This document shows positions 34,721-42,396 of a DNA stretch of 64,000 bases, piece by piece. The DNA is taken from NCBI GenBank assembly GCA_000433255.1, contig HF998230.1, positions 11,477-75,476 of the forward strand, read 5' to 3'. This DNA is from Coprobacillus sp. CAG:605. GTDB lineage: Bacteria > Bacillota_I > Bacilli_A > RF39 > UBA660. Below the pieces are notes generated by a model. The model was not told the DNA's origin. It ran no database searches and saw only the letters and a list, made by a program, of their open reading frames with translations. Made by a program: the position numbers and the translations under genes. The number at the start of each line of letters is the position of its first letter. Positions within the stretch are counted from its first letter, which is position 1.

Positions 34721-35156
34721 GATATTATATTACCTTATTATAACATTAGGTCTCTTCTTTTTATCAGGCTGCGAACAAACAACCAACAAAGATAAAATTG
34801 CTATCGAAACTCAAGATATTACAACCAAAGCTTAATTTCTAAATTATAAAGTTGATGATGTTACTATCCAACTAATCCATGTTCGCAGTACCGATGGCAA
34901 AGTAAGAATTGCCTTTAATACTTGTCAAGTATGTTCAATATCTTCTAAAGCGTACTTTATTCAAAGTGGAGAATACATTATCTATCAAAACTATGACACT
35001 AAGTTCCATATTAATAAAGTAGGAGAGAAAAATGGTGGTTGTAACCAACCTCCAGTAGAAGAACAAATTATTGAGGGTAATAGAATTATTCTATTTAAAT
35101 CATATGTTGAATCTTTCAAAGATAAATTTACTGATTGGCAAGGACCAACAAATTAG
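34713..35156 (+). pseudogene. DUF2318-like lipoprotein with in-frame stop
   Basis: The frame starts with a lipoprotein signal (lipobox LSGC) and reads on for 147 codons, but codon 41 is TAA (34833-34835). After the stop the same frame encodes a DUF2318-like domain: FNTCQVC, YQNYDTKFHINKVGEKNGGC, then a tail ending FTDWQGPTN. The family normally has a second CxxC (CQNC) where this copy has YQNY, so metal ligands are lost too. A nonsense mutation plus lost ligands indicates decay. Last gene of the copper operon. Confidence 0.75.
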
Positions 35157-35169
35157 TTTAACCAATATA

Positions 35170-35206
35170 AAAAATGAGGATATTACTTGAAAAAGTCCTC
35201 ATTTTT
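35170..35206 (+). terminator. Terminator of the copper operon
   Basis: AAAAATGAGGA/TCCTCATTTTT, an 11-bp stem with a 15-base loop. The loop contains the -35 box (TTGAAA) of the next promoter. Confidence 0.9.
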
Positions 35207-35216
35207 GCTTTATAAT
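35187..35216 (+). promoter_or_regulatory. Promoter of the cysteine desulfurase operon
   Basis: TTGAAA (35187-35192), 18-base spacer, TATAAT (35211-35216). It overlaps the preceding terminator. Confidence 0.7.
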
Positions 35217-35243
35217 AAAAGAAGTTTTAAAGAGGTGAAGAGT

Positions 35244-36359
35244 ATGGAATATTTAGATTATGCAGCATCTACTCCGGTTGATAATAAGGTTTTAAATACT
35301 TATGTTGAAATAACTAAAAAGTATTATGCTAACCCTAATTCTAACCATTATCTAGGCTTAGAAGCTAAGAAACTAATTGATACTAAAACTAGCCATATTG
35401 CCTCTTTGCTTAATATCAAACCTCAAGAAATCATCTATACCAGTGGTTCTACTGAAGCCAACAACTTGGCTATTAAAGGTACTGCTCTTCGTTATAAAAA
35501 CTATGGTAAGCATATTTTAATCAGTAGCTTAGAACATAACTCCATAGTATCATCCGCTACATATCTCCAAACTTTAGGCTTTGAAATAGAACTAATCCCT
35601 GTTAATCAAAATGGCTTAATTGATATCGAAACTTTAAAAAGCATGCTTCGCCCCGATACCATTTTAGTAAGCGTTTGTACTGTTGATAGCGAACTAGGGC
35701 TTAGACAACCCGTTGAAGAAATTGCTTCTTTGTTAAAAGAATATCCTCATATCGTTTTTCATACAGATGCCTCCCAAGCCATCGGCAAAGTGCCAGTTAA
35801 TCTAAGTAACATAGACCTCGTAACAATTACCCCACATAAATTTTATGGCCTACCAGGATTTGGCATGTTAGTAAAAAAAGAAAATATTTCTCTAATCCCA
35901 CAAATCCTAGGAGGTAAATCAACTACCATTTATCGCAGTGGCACCCCAGAAACTGCAAACATTGCTGCCCTAGATTGCGCCCTAACAATTGCCCTCGAAA
36001 ATATGAATACTCGTTATGACTATGTAAAAAATTTAAATACCCAAATCAAAGATTATTTAAAAACTAAGAAAAACATTGTAATCAACAGCCGAGATAACTC
36101 TCTACCATATACTATTAATTTTAGTATTAAAGATAAAAAATCTTTAGATATCCAAAAATCCTTAGAAAAATATGATATCTATGTTTCTACTAAGACTTCA
36201 TGTTGTCCCATAGAAACACCATCTAAATTAGTATATGCCCTAACCAAAGATAAAAAAATATCTTCATCGTCCATAAGAGTAAGTATATCTCATTTAACTA
36301 CCAAAGAAGAAATAACCAAGTTTTTAAATACCTTAGATATAATATTAGAAAGTGAATAA
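35244..36359 (+). CDS. Cysteine desulfurase, NifS/IscS family
   Basis: 371 residues. Start MEYLDYAASTPVD is typical of the class V aminotransferase group, with the substrate loop TSGSTEANNLAIKG, the PLP-binding Lys in TPHKFYG, and the catalytic Cys in STKTSCCP. It takes sulfur from cysteine for Fe-S clusters or tRNA thiolation. Start at ATG 35244 after GAGGTGAAG; an in-frame TTG at 35187 lies inside the terminator and promoter. The gene is two bases from the ttcA-like gene, which points to tRNA thiolation as its job, though it could also feed SufB. Confidence 0.93.
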   Translation: MEYLDYAASTPVDNKVLNTYVEITKKYYANPNSNHYLGLEAKKLIDTKTSHIASLLNIKPQEIIYTSGSTEANNLAIKGTALRYKNYGKHILISSLEHNSIVSSATYLQTLGFEIELIPVNQNGLIDIETLKSMLRPDTILVSVCTVDSELGLRQPVEEIASLLKEYPHIVFHTDASQAIGKVPVNLSNIDLVTITPHKFYGLPGFGMLVKKENISLIPQILGGKSTTIYRSGTPETANIAALDCALTIALENMNTRYDYVKNLNTQIKDYLKTKKNIVINSRDNSLPYTINFSIKDKKSLDIQKSLEKYDIYVSTKTSCCPIETPSKLVYALTKDKKISSSSIRVSISHLTTKEEITKFLNTLDIILESE

Positions 36360-36361
36360 TT

Positions 36362-37198
36362 ATGGAAAAATATCAAGAAATAGAAAGAAGTATTATTAAA
36401 AAATATCGTAAAGAAATCTGGCGACCTTTCGTCAAAGCCGTGAATGAATATGAACTAATTCAAAAAAATGACAATATCATGGTTTGTATAAGTGGTGGCA
36501 AAGACTCGTTTTTACTAGCTAAATGTATCCAAGAGTTACAACGTCATGGTAAGATTAAATTTAATGCTCACTATGTTGTTATGGATCCCGGATATAATGA
36601 TTACAACCGCGACTTTATTTTAGATAATGCCAAAATATTAAACGTTCCAATTGAAATGTTTAAAAGTGATATCTTTGATGTCGTTGCCAAAATAGATTCT
36701 AAAAGCCCATGCTACTTATGTGCTAGAATGCGTAGGGGATATCTATATAATAAAGCTAAAGAACTAGGATGTAACAAAATCGCCCTAGGACATCACTTCG
36801 ACGATGTTATAGAAACCACACTTTTATCAATGTTCTATGGTGCTGAAATTAAAACCATGATGCCAAAACTTCACAGTGATAACTTCGAAGGCCTTGAACT
36901 AATAAGACCCCTATACTTAGTTAAAGAAAGTGCCATAATAACATGGCGTAACACCAATGAACTAACCTTCATAAACTGTGCCTGCCGATTCACAGAAGGC
37001 TGCTCCTTAATAAATGATGGCACTAGTAAACGTAAAGAAATGAAAGAACTAATCAAAAAACTCCGTCAAGTAAATAAAGACATTGATTATAATATCTTTA
37101 AAAGTATGGATAATATTAACTTGAATTGTGTTCTAGGAACCAAAGAAAACGGTAACTACCAAAGCTTTTTAAAAAACTATAATAATAATTCTAAATAA
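36362..37198 (+). CDS. ttcA: TtcA-like tRNA sulfurtransferase (PP-loop ATPase)
   Basis: 278 residues. The PP-loop SGGKDSFLLAKCI binds ATP to activate the base, PCYLCARMRRG provides two of the Fe-S cluster Cys, and GHHFDDVIETTLLSMFYG is the TtcA/TilS-family core. CACRFTEGC supplies further Cys. In relatives it makes 2-thiocytidine at tRNA position 32, with sulfur coming from a NifS/IscS enzyme. It is directly downstream of one. TtuA-type (2-thiouridine 54) specificity is an alternative, but the zinc-finger Cys pairs of TtuA are not evident. Confidence 0.85.
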   Translation: MEKYQEIERSIIKKYRKEIWRPFVKAVNEYELIQKNDNIMVCISGGKDSFLLAKCIQELQRHGKIKFNAHYVVMDPGYNDYNRDFILDNAKILNVPIEMFKSDIFDVVAKIDSKSPCYLCARMRRGYLYNKAKELGCNKIALGHHFDDVIETTLLSMFYGAEIKTMMPKLHSDNFEGLELIRPLYLVKESAIITWRNTNELTFINCACRFTEGCSLINDGTSKRKEMKELIKKLRQVNKDIDYNIFKSMDNINLNCVLGTKENGNYQSFLKNYNNNSK

Positions 37199-37212
37199 GT
37201 TAGGAGGTCGTT

Positions 37213-37923
37213 ATGAACCAAGAAAAAATTGGTGAGTTTATAAAAAAATTACGTCAAGACAATAATCTAACCCAAAAAGACCTTGCCAATAAATATAACG
37301 TTACCTATCAAGCCGTAAGCAAATGGGAACGAGGTCTAAATATACCTGATATTTCTCTTTTAAAACAAATGAGTGAAGATTTTAATATCTCTATTGAAGA
37401 GCTTTTAAGTGGTCAACCAACCGAACCTAAATTTTTCCAAACCAAAAGAAAGAAAATTCATATTATTGGTCTTGTACTTGATATCATTGCCTTACTAACT
37501 TTAATAATTATGTTACTTCTTGAACATAATAGTACTTACCATTTTCGTAAAATAACATCTCCCAGTAATGACTTTAACATAACTGGAAGTATTGCTTATG
37601 ATGATAAGAAAACATCCATCTATATTTCTAATATTGAATATACTGGTACTGAAGAAGAAAAATTTTATAAACAAATAGAGTGTTCTATCTATCAAAAATT
37701 AACTAACTATGAATTAAACTTAGGTAGTAAAACTTATAATATGGATACTCCAACCACTTTAACTAACATAATTAATGAAATATCTTTTAACTTAGAAAAG
37801 TTAGAAAATAATAATAAATCTTTTTCTAGTGATTCTTTCTATCTTTTAATCACTGTAACAGATACTAACGATAGAGAAATAATCTTTAAAGTACCATTAT
37901 TCCTATCTAAAGTTCATAACTAA
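37213..37923 (+). CDS. XRE regulator with membrane segment
   Basis: 236 residues: an N-terminal helix-turn-helix (FIKKLRQDNNLTQKDLANKY, VTYQAVSKWERG, PDISLL), a short linker, one membrane segment (about 81-101), and about 130 extracellular residues without a recognised fold. Membrane-tethered XRE proteins of this type are widespread in Firmicutes with unknown signals. TAGGAGGTCGTT precedes the ATG. Its stop overlaps that of the convergent HEPN-like gene by four bases. Confidence 0.8.
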   Translation: MNQEKIGEFIKKLRQDNNLTQKDLANKYNVTYQAVSKWERGLNIPDISLLKQMSEDFNISIEELLSGQPTEPKFFQTKRKKIHIIGLVLDIIALLTLIIMLLLEHNSTYHFRKITSPSNDFNITGSIAYDDKKTSIYISNIEYTGTEEEKFYKQIECSIYQKLTNYELNLGSKTYNMDTPTTLTNIINEISFNLEKLENNNKSFSSDSFYLLITVTDTNDREIIFKVPLFLSKVHN

Positions 37924-38423
37924 ATATTACCCTTACAATCTAAAGCAATCTCTTTATTAGATAATATTATCTTTAAAATATCTCTCATTCTATCATAATC
38001 ATCAAAGTTAAAACTATTAAACGAAGTATCATAATAATATGTATTACTATAAATATGCACCTTATTTCTAAGCCTTCTCAAACTATGTATTACTAAACAC
38101 TCTTTACTAGATAAACTAAGTAAATTATTATCTAATACTAACCTAATCAAAGTATCAAAATGGATACTTTTTTTCTTTACAATTTTCTTATTTTTACAAA
38201 CCATATAAAATATCGCTTCAATAATGCCCGAGGCCACTATTATATAATTTTTTATAATTTGTTTTCTAATAACCATAGTAAGATTATGTGTCGCAAGCTC
38301 ATGACTTAAAAACTCTAGGTATTGTAGTGAGTAACAAACATCACTTACTACAGAGTATTCATCACTAAAAATAAAGTTTTTTCTTAATTTCTCAATAGGA
38401 GTAGGAAACCATGTATCATTCAT
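37920..38423 (-). CDS. HEPN-like small protein
   Basis: A 167-residue, all-helical, soluble protein. The region LRRLRNKVHIYSN near residue 118 fits the HEPN signature (RN followed by a His three residues on, usually written Rx4-6H), and the preceding helix IVASGIIEAIFYMV matches the first long HEPN helix. Many HEPN proteins are RNases in toxin, defence or RNA-processing systems. No nucleotidyltransferase partner gene is adjacent. Family assignment is tentative. Confidence 0.5.
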   Translation of the reverse strand: MNDTWFPTPIEKLRKNFIFSDEYSVVSDVCYSLQYLEFLSHELATHNLTMVIRKQIIKNYIIVASGIIEAIFYMVCKNKKIVKKKSIHFDTLIRLVLDNNLLSLSSKECLVIHSLRRLRNKVHIYSNTYYYDTSFNSFNFDDYDRMRDILKIILSNKEIALDCKGNI

Positions 38424-38729
38424 ATAAAGCCTTTCATGTATTTAATATATTAACAAATAGTTAACTTTATGGCAAGTAAAAATATTTTAATATAAGAAAA
38501 CCACCTAACTCTAACGCAGATTTAGGTGGAACTAACTAAAATTGGCAACACTCAACATGTGACTATTGAATGTTCCTTTTTTATTTTATGTCAAACTTCC
38601 TTGACATATTCATAATAACATGTTTTTTAATATTTGCCAAAAGTCTATTTTATAATAATCTATTTAGAACATATAACTTTAATAAAGAGCAAAATAAAAA
38701 ACAACTTGGTAGTTGTTTAATGATTCACC
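38424..38729. other. Gap with hairpins beside the tRNA pair
   Basis: No gene seen. It holds an eight-bp hairpin CCACCTAA/TTAGGTGG (about 38502-38530), then a terminator-like hairpin AACACTCAA/TTGAATGTT with CTTTTTT on the plus strand (about 38548-38585). Together these could be a small plus-strand RNA, but no promoter is convincing. The tRNA terminator lies at 38691-38718. Confidence 0.45.
38691..38718 (-). terminator. Terminator of the tRNA-Lys/tRNA-Thr unit
   Basis: Minus strand: AAACAACT, loop ACCA, AGTTGTTT, then TTTATTTT. Confidence 0.85.
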
Positions 38730-38805
38730 TGGTGCCAAAGGAAGGAATCAAACCCTCAACCTACTGATTACGATTCAGTTGCTCTATCAATTGCGCTACT
38801 TCGGC
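38730..38805 (-). tRNA. tRNA-Thr (anticodon CGU)
   Basis: 76 bases with encoded CCA. Acceptor GCCGAAG/CTTTGGC, anticodon stem ACTGA/TCAGT with loop ATCGTAA, so anticodon CGU reading ACG. T-loop TTTGATT. The D stem has one mismatch (GCGC/GAGC). It lies one base after tRNA-Lys in the same transcript. Confidence 0.93.
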
Positions 38806-38806
38806 A

Positions 38807-38882
38807 TGGTGTCCCCTTAGGGATTCGAACCCTAGACCCACTGATTAAGAGTCAGTTGCTCTACCAACTGAGCTAAGGAGAC
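38807..38882 (-). tRNA. tRNA-Lys (anticodon CUU)
   Basis: 76 bases with encoded CCA. Acceptor GTCTCCT/AGGGGAC, D arm AGCTCAGTTGGTAGAGC, anticodon loop CTCTTAA giving CUU, T arm with TTCGAAT. First gene of a two-tRNA unit. Both tRNAs have C at position 34, that is, they are the rarer isoacceptors. Confidence 0.95.
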
Positions 38883-38902
38883 ATTAACTGGTTACATCGT
38901 TA

Positions 38903-38931
38903 ATTCTAGCATAAATAAAGCTGCTTTTCAA
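38903..38931 (-). promoter_or_regulatory. Promoter of the tRNA unit
   Basis: Minus strand: TTGAAA, 17-base spacer, TAGAAT, about 20 bases before tRNA-Lys. Confidence 0.8.
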
Positions 38932-38941
38932 TACTTTTTTC

Positions 38942-38977
38942 AAAAAAAATAGAAGCAGTTGCCCGAAGGCCTGCTTC
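38942..38977 (-). terminator. UUCG-loop terminator of the candidate small RNA
   Basis: Minus strand: GAAGCAG GCC TTCG GGC AA CTGCTTC, then TATTTTTTTT. Confidence 0.85.
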
Positions 38978-39042
38978 AAAAAGAATAAAAAGGGGTTGGC
39001 TAGTGTGATACTAGCACCAATTCGCCGTTAAGCAAATTGGTA
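38942..39042 (-). ncRNA. Candidate small RNA upstream of recG
   Basis: A complete minus-strand transcription unit of about 100 bases without a reading frame. Promoter TTGACA-17-TAGTAT (39077 to 39049), hairpin ACCAATT/AATTGGT (39041-39016), an immediately adjacent hairpin GCTAGT/ACTAGC (39015-38999), a single-stranded CAACCCC stretch, then terminator GAAGCAG-GCC-TTCG-GGC-AA-CTGCTTC with an eight-T run. The UUCG tetraloop makes the terminator very stable. It does not match SRP RNA, 6S, tmRNA or a riboswitch I know. The C-rich tract could pair with G-rich ribosome sites (inference). Confidence 0.55.
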
Positions 39043-39048
39043 ATTTAT

Positions 39049-39077
39049 ATACTAATCGAATTTCTTGCTTTTGTCAA
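39049..39077 (-). promoter_or_regulatory. Promoter of the candidate small RNA
   Basis: Minus strand TTGACA, 17-base spacer, TAGTAT. Its -35 box lies directly beside the -35 box of recG in the opposite direction. Confidence 0.55.
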
Positions 39078-39093
39078 CACTTTTTTGTATAAT
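39065..39093 (+). promoter_or_regulatory. Promoter of recG
   Basis: TTGCTT, 17-base spacer, TATAAT, and ATG 16 bases later. Confidence 0.8.
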
Positions 39094-39109
39094 TTTAATA
39101 GTGATTATT

Positions 39110-41086
39110 ATGAACTTAGAAAGCCTTAAAGGAGTAGGGGATGAAACCCTAAAATTACTAACCAAATTAAACATTTCTACTATCCAAGAACTCCTTGAAT
39201 ACTATCCTTATCGCTATGAATTTATTCGTGTTGTAAGACTTCAAGATTGTGTGGAAAATCAAGGTATGGTTAATGCCCAAGTCATTGAAAACCCCAAAGT
39301 AATGTTTTTCAAGAAAAACTTAAATCGTCTAACTTTTAGATGTATGTGCGACGGTAAAATCATAAACGTTACTATTTTTAACCGTAGTTTTTTAAAAAAC
39401 AAATTAATACCTGCTAAACTAATAACTTTAGTAGGAAAATATAACCCTAAAACTAACACCTTCACCGCTAGTGATATTAAAATTAACATGGTAACTACAA
39501 ACTATATCGAACCCATATATCACCTTGTATCAGGTATAACCAATAAACAAATAAATACCATAATAACGAATGCCCTTACTAGTCCTTTTGACTTAGATGA
39601 TTATATTCCTAACTATTTAAATGAAAAATACCAACTAATGCCCAAAGAAGAAGCCGTAAGACAAATTCATATCCCAACCAATGCTACTCTAATTAAAAAA
39701 GCCAAACTAAAATTAATCTACGAAGAATTCTTTATCTTTATGTTTAAAATGAATTACTTAAAAAAAGAACGTGAACTTCATAATCAAGGTATTAAAAGAG
39801 AGTTAACTAAAGAAGATTTAGAAAACATAATTAATAGCCTGCCATTTACCTTAACAAAAGATCAGTTATCTACTATAAATGATATTTACAATGATTTTAT
39901 CTTACCCAAAAGAATGAACCGCTTAGTTCTAGGAGACGTTGGTAGTGGTAAAACTATTGTAAGTATTGTAGCCATGGCTTTAAATAAACTTTCTAGCTAT
40001 CAATCGGCCTTAATGGCCCCAACCGAAGTACTAGCGCTACAACATTATGATACAATAAAAAAAATCTTACCCCAAGTTAATGTAGGATGTCTAGTAGGAA
40101 GTATGACTAAATCAGCTAAGAAAAAAACTATTCAAGGTTTAATTGATGGTACTATTGATATCCTAGTTGGTACCCATGCCATTCTAAGTGAGAACGTTAC
40201 CTTTAAAAATCTAGGCCTTGTTATTACTGACGAACAACATCGTTTTGGTGTCAATCAACGTAATATCATCCAAAATAAAGGTACCATGGTTGACGTTATC
40301 TACATGAGTGCTACCCCAATTCCTAGAACTTACGCTCTAGCACTATATGGTGATATGGATTTATCCATGATAAAAACTAAACCAAGTGGTCGTAAAGAAA
40401 TTATTACCAAAGTAGTATCCGAAAAAAATATTAAAGAGGTTCTAGAAAGTGCTTGGCAAGAATTAAAAAATGGCCATCAAATTTACTGCATAGCGCCTCT
40501 AATTCAAAACGAAGACGAAGAATCTAATTTAAATGATGTCTATAAGTTAGAAGAAAACTTTAATAAAGCATTTAACCACAAAGTACCCATTGGCATTCTC
40601 CATGGCAAAATGAAAAAAAATGAAAAAAATGAAGTTATGGCATCTTATGCCAGTGGTAAATATCGTATTCTAATTAGTACAACAGTCATTGAAGTAGGAG
40701 TTGATGTTAAAAACTCTACTATGATAATTATTTATAATGCTGAACGTTTTGGACTTGCTACCTTACATCAACTCCGAGGCCGAGTAGGCCGCAATGACAT
40801 TCAAAGTTATTGTTATTTAATTGCTAATGCTGATATTCCTCGTCTTCAAGTACTAGAGTCTTCTAACGATGGCTTCTATATAAGTGAAAAAGACTTTGAA
40901 CTACGTGGAGAAGGTGATTTATTTGGTATTAAACAATCAGGAGATATGAAATTTAAACTAGGTGATATTAATCACGATAAAAAAATTCTTCTTCAATGTA
41001 AGAATGATTCTTATGAGTACTTAAAAAACTTTGATAATAATCCCCTATATTTACGTATAATTGATGATATAAAGTTTCATAATTAA
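39110..41086 (+). CDS. recG: ATP-dependent DNA helicase RecG
   Basis: 658 residues: an N-terminal wedge/OB domain (to about residue 240), then helicase motifs GDVGSGKT (Walker A), DEQHRFGVNQR (Walker B as DEQH), SATPIPRT, TTVIEVGVDVKN and QLRGRVGRND. It remodels stalled replication forks and Holliday junctions. The start is ATG 39110 with GTGATTATT before it; codons upstream as far as 39065 lie in the promoter. In Bacillus recG follows dak genes and precedes fapR/plsX; that context is absent here. Confidence 0.95.
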   Translation: MNLESLKGVGDETLKLLTKLNISTIQELLEYYPYRYEFIRVVRLQDCVENQGMVNAQVIENPKVMFFKKNLNRLTFRCMCDGKIINVTIFNRSFLKNKLIPAKLITLVGKYNPKTNTFTASDIKINMVTTNYIEPIYHLVSGITNKQINTIITNALTSPFDLDDYIPNYLNEKYQLMPKEEAVRQIHIPTNATLIKKAKLKLIYEEFFIFMFKMNYLKKERELHNQGIKRELTKEDLENIINSLPFTLTKDQLSTINDIYNDFILPKRMNRLVLGDVGSGKTIVSIVAMALNKLSSYQSALMAPTEVLALQHYDTIKKILPQVNVGCLVGSMTKSAKKKTIQGLIDGTIDILVGTHAILSENVTFKNLGLVITDEQHRFGVNQRNIIQNKGTMVDVIYMSATPIPRTYALALYGDMDLSMIKTKPSGRKEIITKVVSEKNIKEVLESAWQELKNGHQIYCIAPLIQNEDEESNLNDVYKLEENFNKAFNHKVPIGILHGKMKKNEKNEVMASYASGKYRILISTTVIEVGVDVKNSTMIIIYNAERFGLATLHQLRGRVGRNDIQSYCYLIANADIPRLQVLESSNDGFYISEKDFELRGEGDLFGIKQSGDMKFKLGDINHDKKILLQCKNDSYEYLKNFDNNPLYLRIIDDIKFHN

Positions 41087-41087
41087 T

Positions 41088-41114
41088 AAACATCTTGTTA
41101 ATCAAGATGTTTTT
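41088..41114 (+). terminator. Terminator of recG
   Basis: AAACATCTTG/CAAGATGTTT stem with a five-base loop and T-tract. Confidence 0.9.
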
Positions 41115-41118
41115 AAAC

Positions 41119-41140
41119 AAAAAAGGAGCCTTTTGGCTCC
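41119..41140 (-). terminator. Terminator of the second candidate small RNA
   Basis: Minus strand GGAGCC, loop AAAA, GGCTCC, six T. Confidence 0.8.
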
Positions 41141-41225
41141 ACAGGGGGTTTTGGTTTTTTGATTGTATAAATTCACTATGTAAAATCGTAAAATATACAA
41201 CCGGCATGACTTATATTATCATGCT
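41119..41225 (-). ncRNA. Candidate small RNA downstream of recG
   Basis: A second minus-strand unit of about 105 bases with no reading frame. Promoter TTGACA-17-TAAACT (41260 to 41232), hairpin GCATGA/TCATGC, hairpin TTGTATA/TATACAA, a single-stranded CCAAAACCCCCTGT stretch, then terminator GGAGCC-AAAA-GGCTCC with six T. The layout (two hairpins, C-rich tract, terminator) repeats that of the candidate RNA at 38942-39042, although the sequences differ. Confidence 0.5.
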
Positions 41226-41231
41226 ATATTC

Positions 41232-41260
41232 AGTTTATAATGAATTTGTAAATTTGTCAA
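41232..41260 (-). promoter_or_regulatory. Promoter of the second candidate small RNA
   Basis: Minus strand: consensus TTGACA with a 17-base spacer to a weaker TAAACT. Confidence 0.45.
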
Positions 41261-41439
41261 TTGCCTTTTTTACAATTTTAAAAAAATTTACAGTGCTAAA
41301 TTTTCTGTTTCTTTCTATATGCCTAAAATAAAGCCAAAATCCCACATGTCAATGCTTTGTAAATACATCAATTAGTTCAAAAACTTAACAAATCATTTAC
41401 ACCCCACAATTAAATCTAGCTATCTACTATTTTAAGTTG

Positions 41440-41445
41440 TATAAT
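41440..41445 (+). promoter_or_regulatory. -10 box of the 41467 gene
   Basis: TATAAT 21 bases before ATG 41467, with AGGAGA between them. The 41261-41430 stretch upstream shows no gene. Confidence 0.5.
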
Positions 41446-41466
41446 ATAAGCACTAGGAGACCTAAT

Positions 41467-42396
41467 ATGAAAAATAACTTAAGAAATTGGCTTTCAATTT
41501 TAATACTTATTGTTTTAAGTGCATATCTAAAAACGTATACAATTAATCATAACTTAGTACTATCTAATCTTTCTAAAACTATTATTTTAGTAATAATGAT
41601 TTTCTTTATTATTTATAACACCATAAAATATACCTTGTATTATAAACACAAAATTAATATCATAAGCATCTTAAAAATCATATTATTACTAACTATTATT
41701 CTTATTCTTAATGTATGTTCTAAAGAAACCATTGAAGACAACTATCTTAAAATAACTGATAATCTAAAAAATACTGAAAAATTTTATGAAACAAACCATT
41801 TTGTTCGCAATTACTATCCAACTTATATCAAATATTATAATAATACAATTTCCTTAGATAACTATATTTATACAACCTATTATGATATCGTAGGTAACCC
41901 AACTAAGACCATTAATGAAAAAACTCACGAGCGTATTTCTACTATCAATAAACGCCAAGTAAAAATGAATTTACCAGAAATTATCTATACTACAAATATT
42001 GATAACACAATCTATCGCATCGTTAGAACAGATTATATTCTAGGTCAAAAACAAATAATTAAAGTTCAAAAATTAATTAATAAAACTTTTAAAGATATTA
42101 CTAACCAAGTTACCATAAATAACTCAGCATCATTTAAATTCCTCACAAAAGATTTAGGTTACATCAATAATAACTCTAATATCAAACCTTTAAAAGTAAT
42201 TACAAGTACTTCCAAAGATATAATTGATGCCCAAATTAACTTAGATAAATATCTTCTAGAATCATTAAATATCTTAGATTTTCCTACTAAGAAAGACAAT
42301 ATATATGTCATGAATGTCTCCGTTTATGAAAATAGTAAAATAAAAGAAATAACCTTAGAAAGTGAGAACGGTATAACATGGAACCAACAACAATAA
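41467..42396 (+). CDS. Unrecognised membrane protein before the U32 peptidase
   Basis: About 309 residues: three hydrophobic segments in the first ~90 residues, then a ~220-residue domain that should face outward, rich in Asn/Ile/Tyr/Lys, with no motif I recognise. Start at ATG 41467 with AGGAGA. The last 19 bases overlap the start of the U32 peptidase gene in another frame, so the two are translationally linked. Confidence 0.65.
   Translation: MKNNLRNWLSILILIVLSAYLKTYTINHNLVLSNLSKTIILVIMIFFIIYNTIKYTLYYKHKINIISILKIILLLTIILILNVCSKETIEDNYLKITDNLKNTEKFYETNHFVRNYYPTYIKYYNNTISLDNYIYTTYYDIVGNPTKTINEKTHERISTINKRQVKMNLPEIIYTTNIDNTIYRIVRTDYILGQKQIIKVQKLINKTFKDITNQVTINNSASFKFLTKDLGYINNNSNIKPLKVITSTSKDIIDAQINLDKYLLESLNILDFPTKKDNIYVMNVSVYENSKIKEITLESENGITWNQQQ

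Noticed and set aside
35187..36359. Longer N-terminus of the cysteine desulfurase from TTG 35187
   Set aside because: That codon lies in the loop of the upstream terminator and overlaps the -35 box; family alignment starts at MEYLDYA (35244).
38570..38767. 65-codon plus-strand frame MFLFYFMSNF...
   Set aside because: It runs into tRNA-Thr on the opposite strand, has no good ribosome site, and its first codons overlap a terminator-like hairpin.
38942..39042. SRP RNA, 6S RNA or a known riboswitch for the element upstream of recG
   Set aside because: The SRP core (GGAAG/GCAGCC region) and 6S-type long bulged rod are absent, and it ends in its own terminator without a downstream coding gene on that strand.
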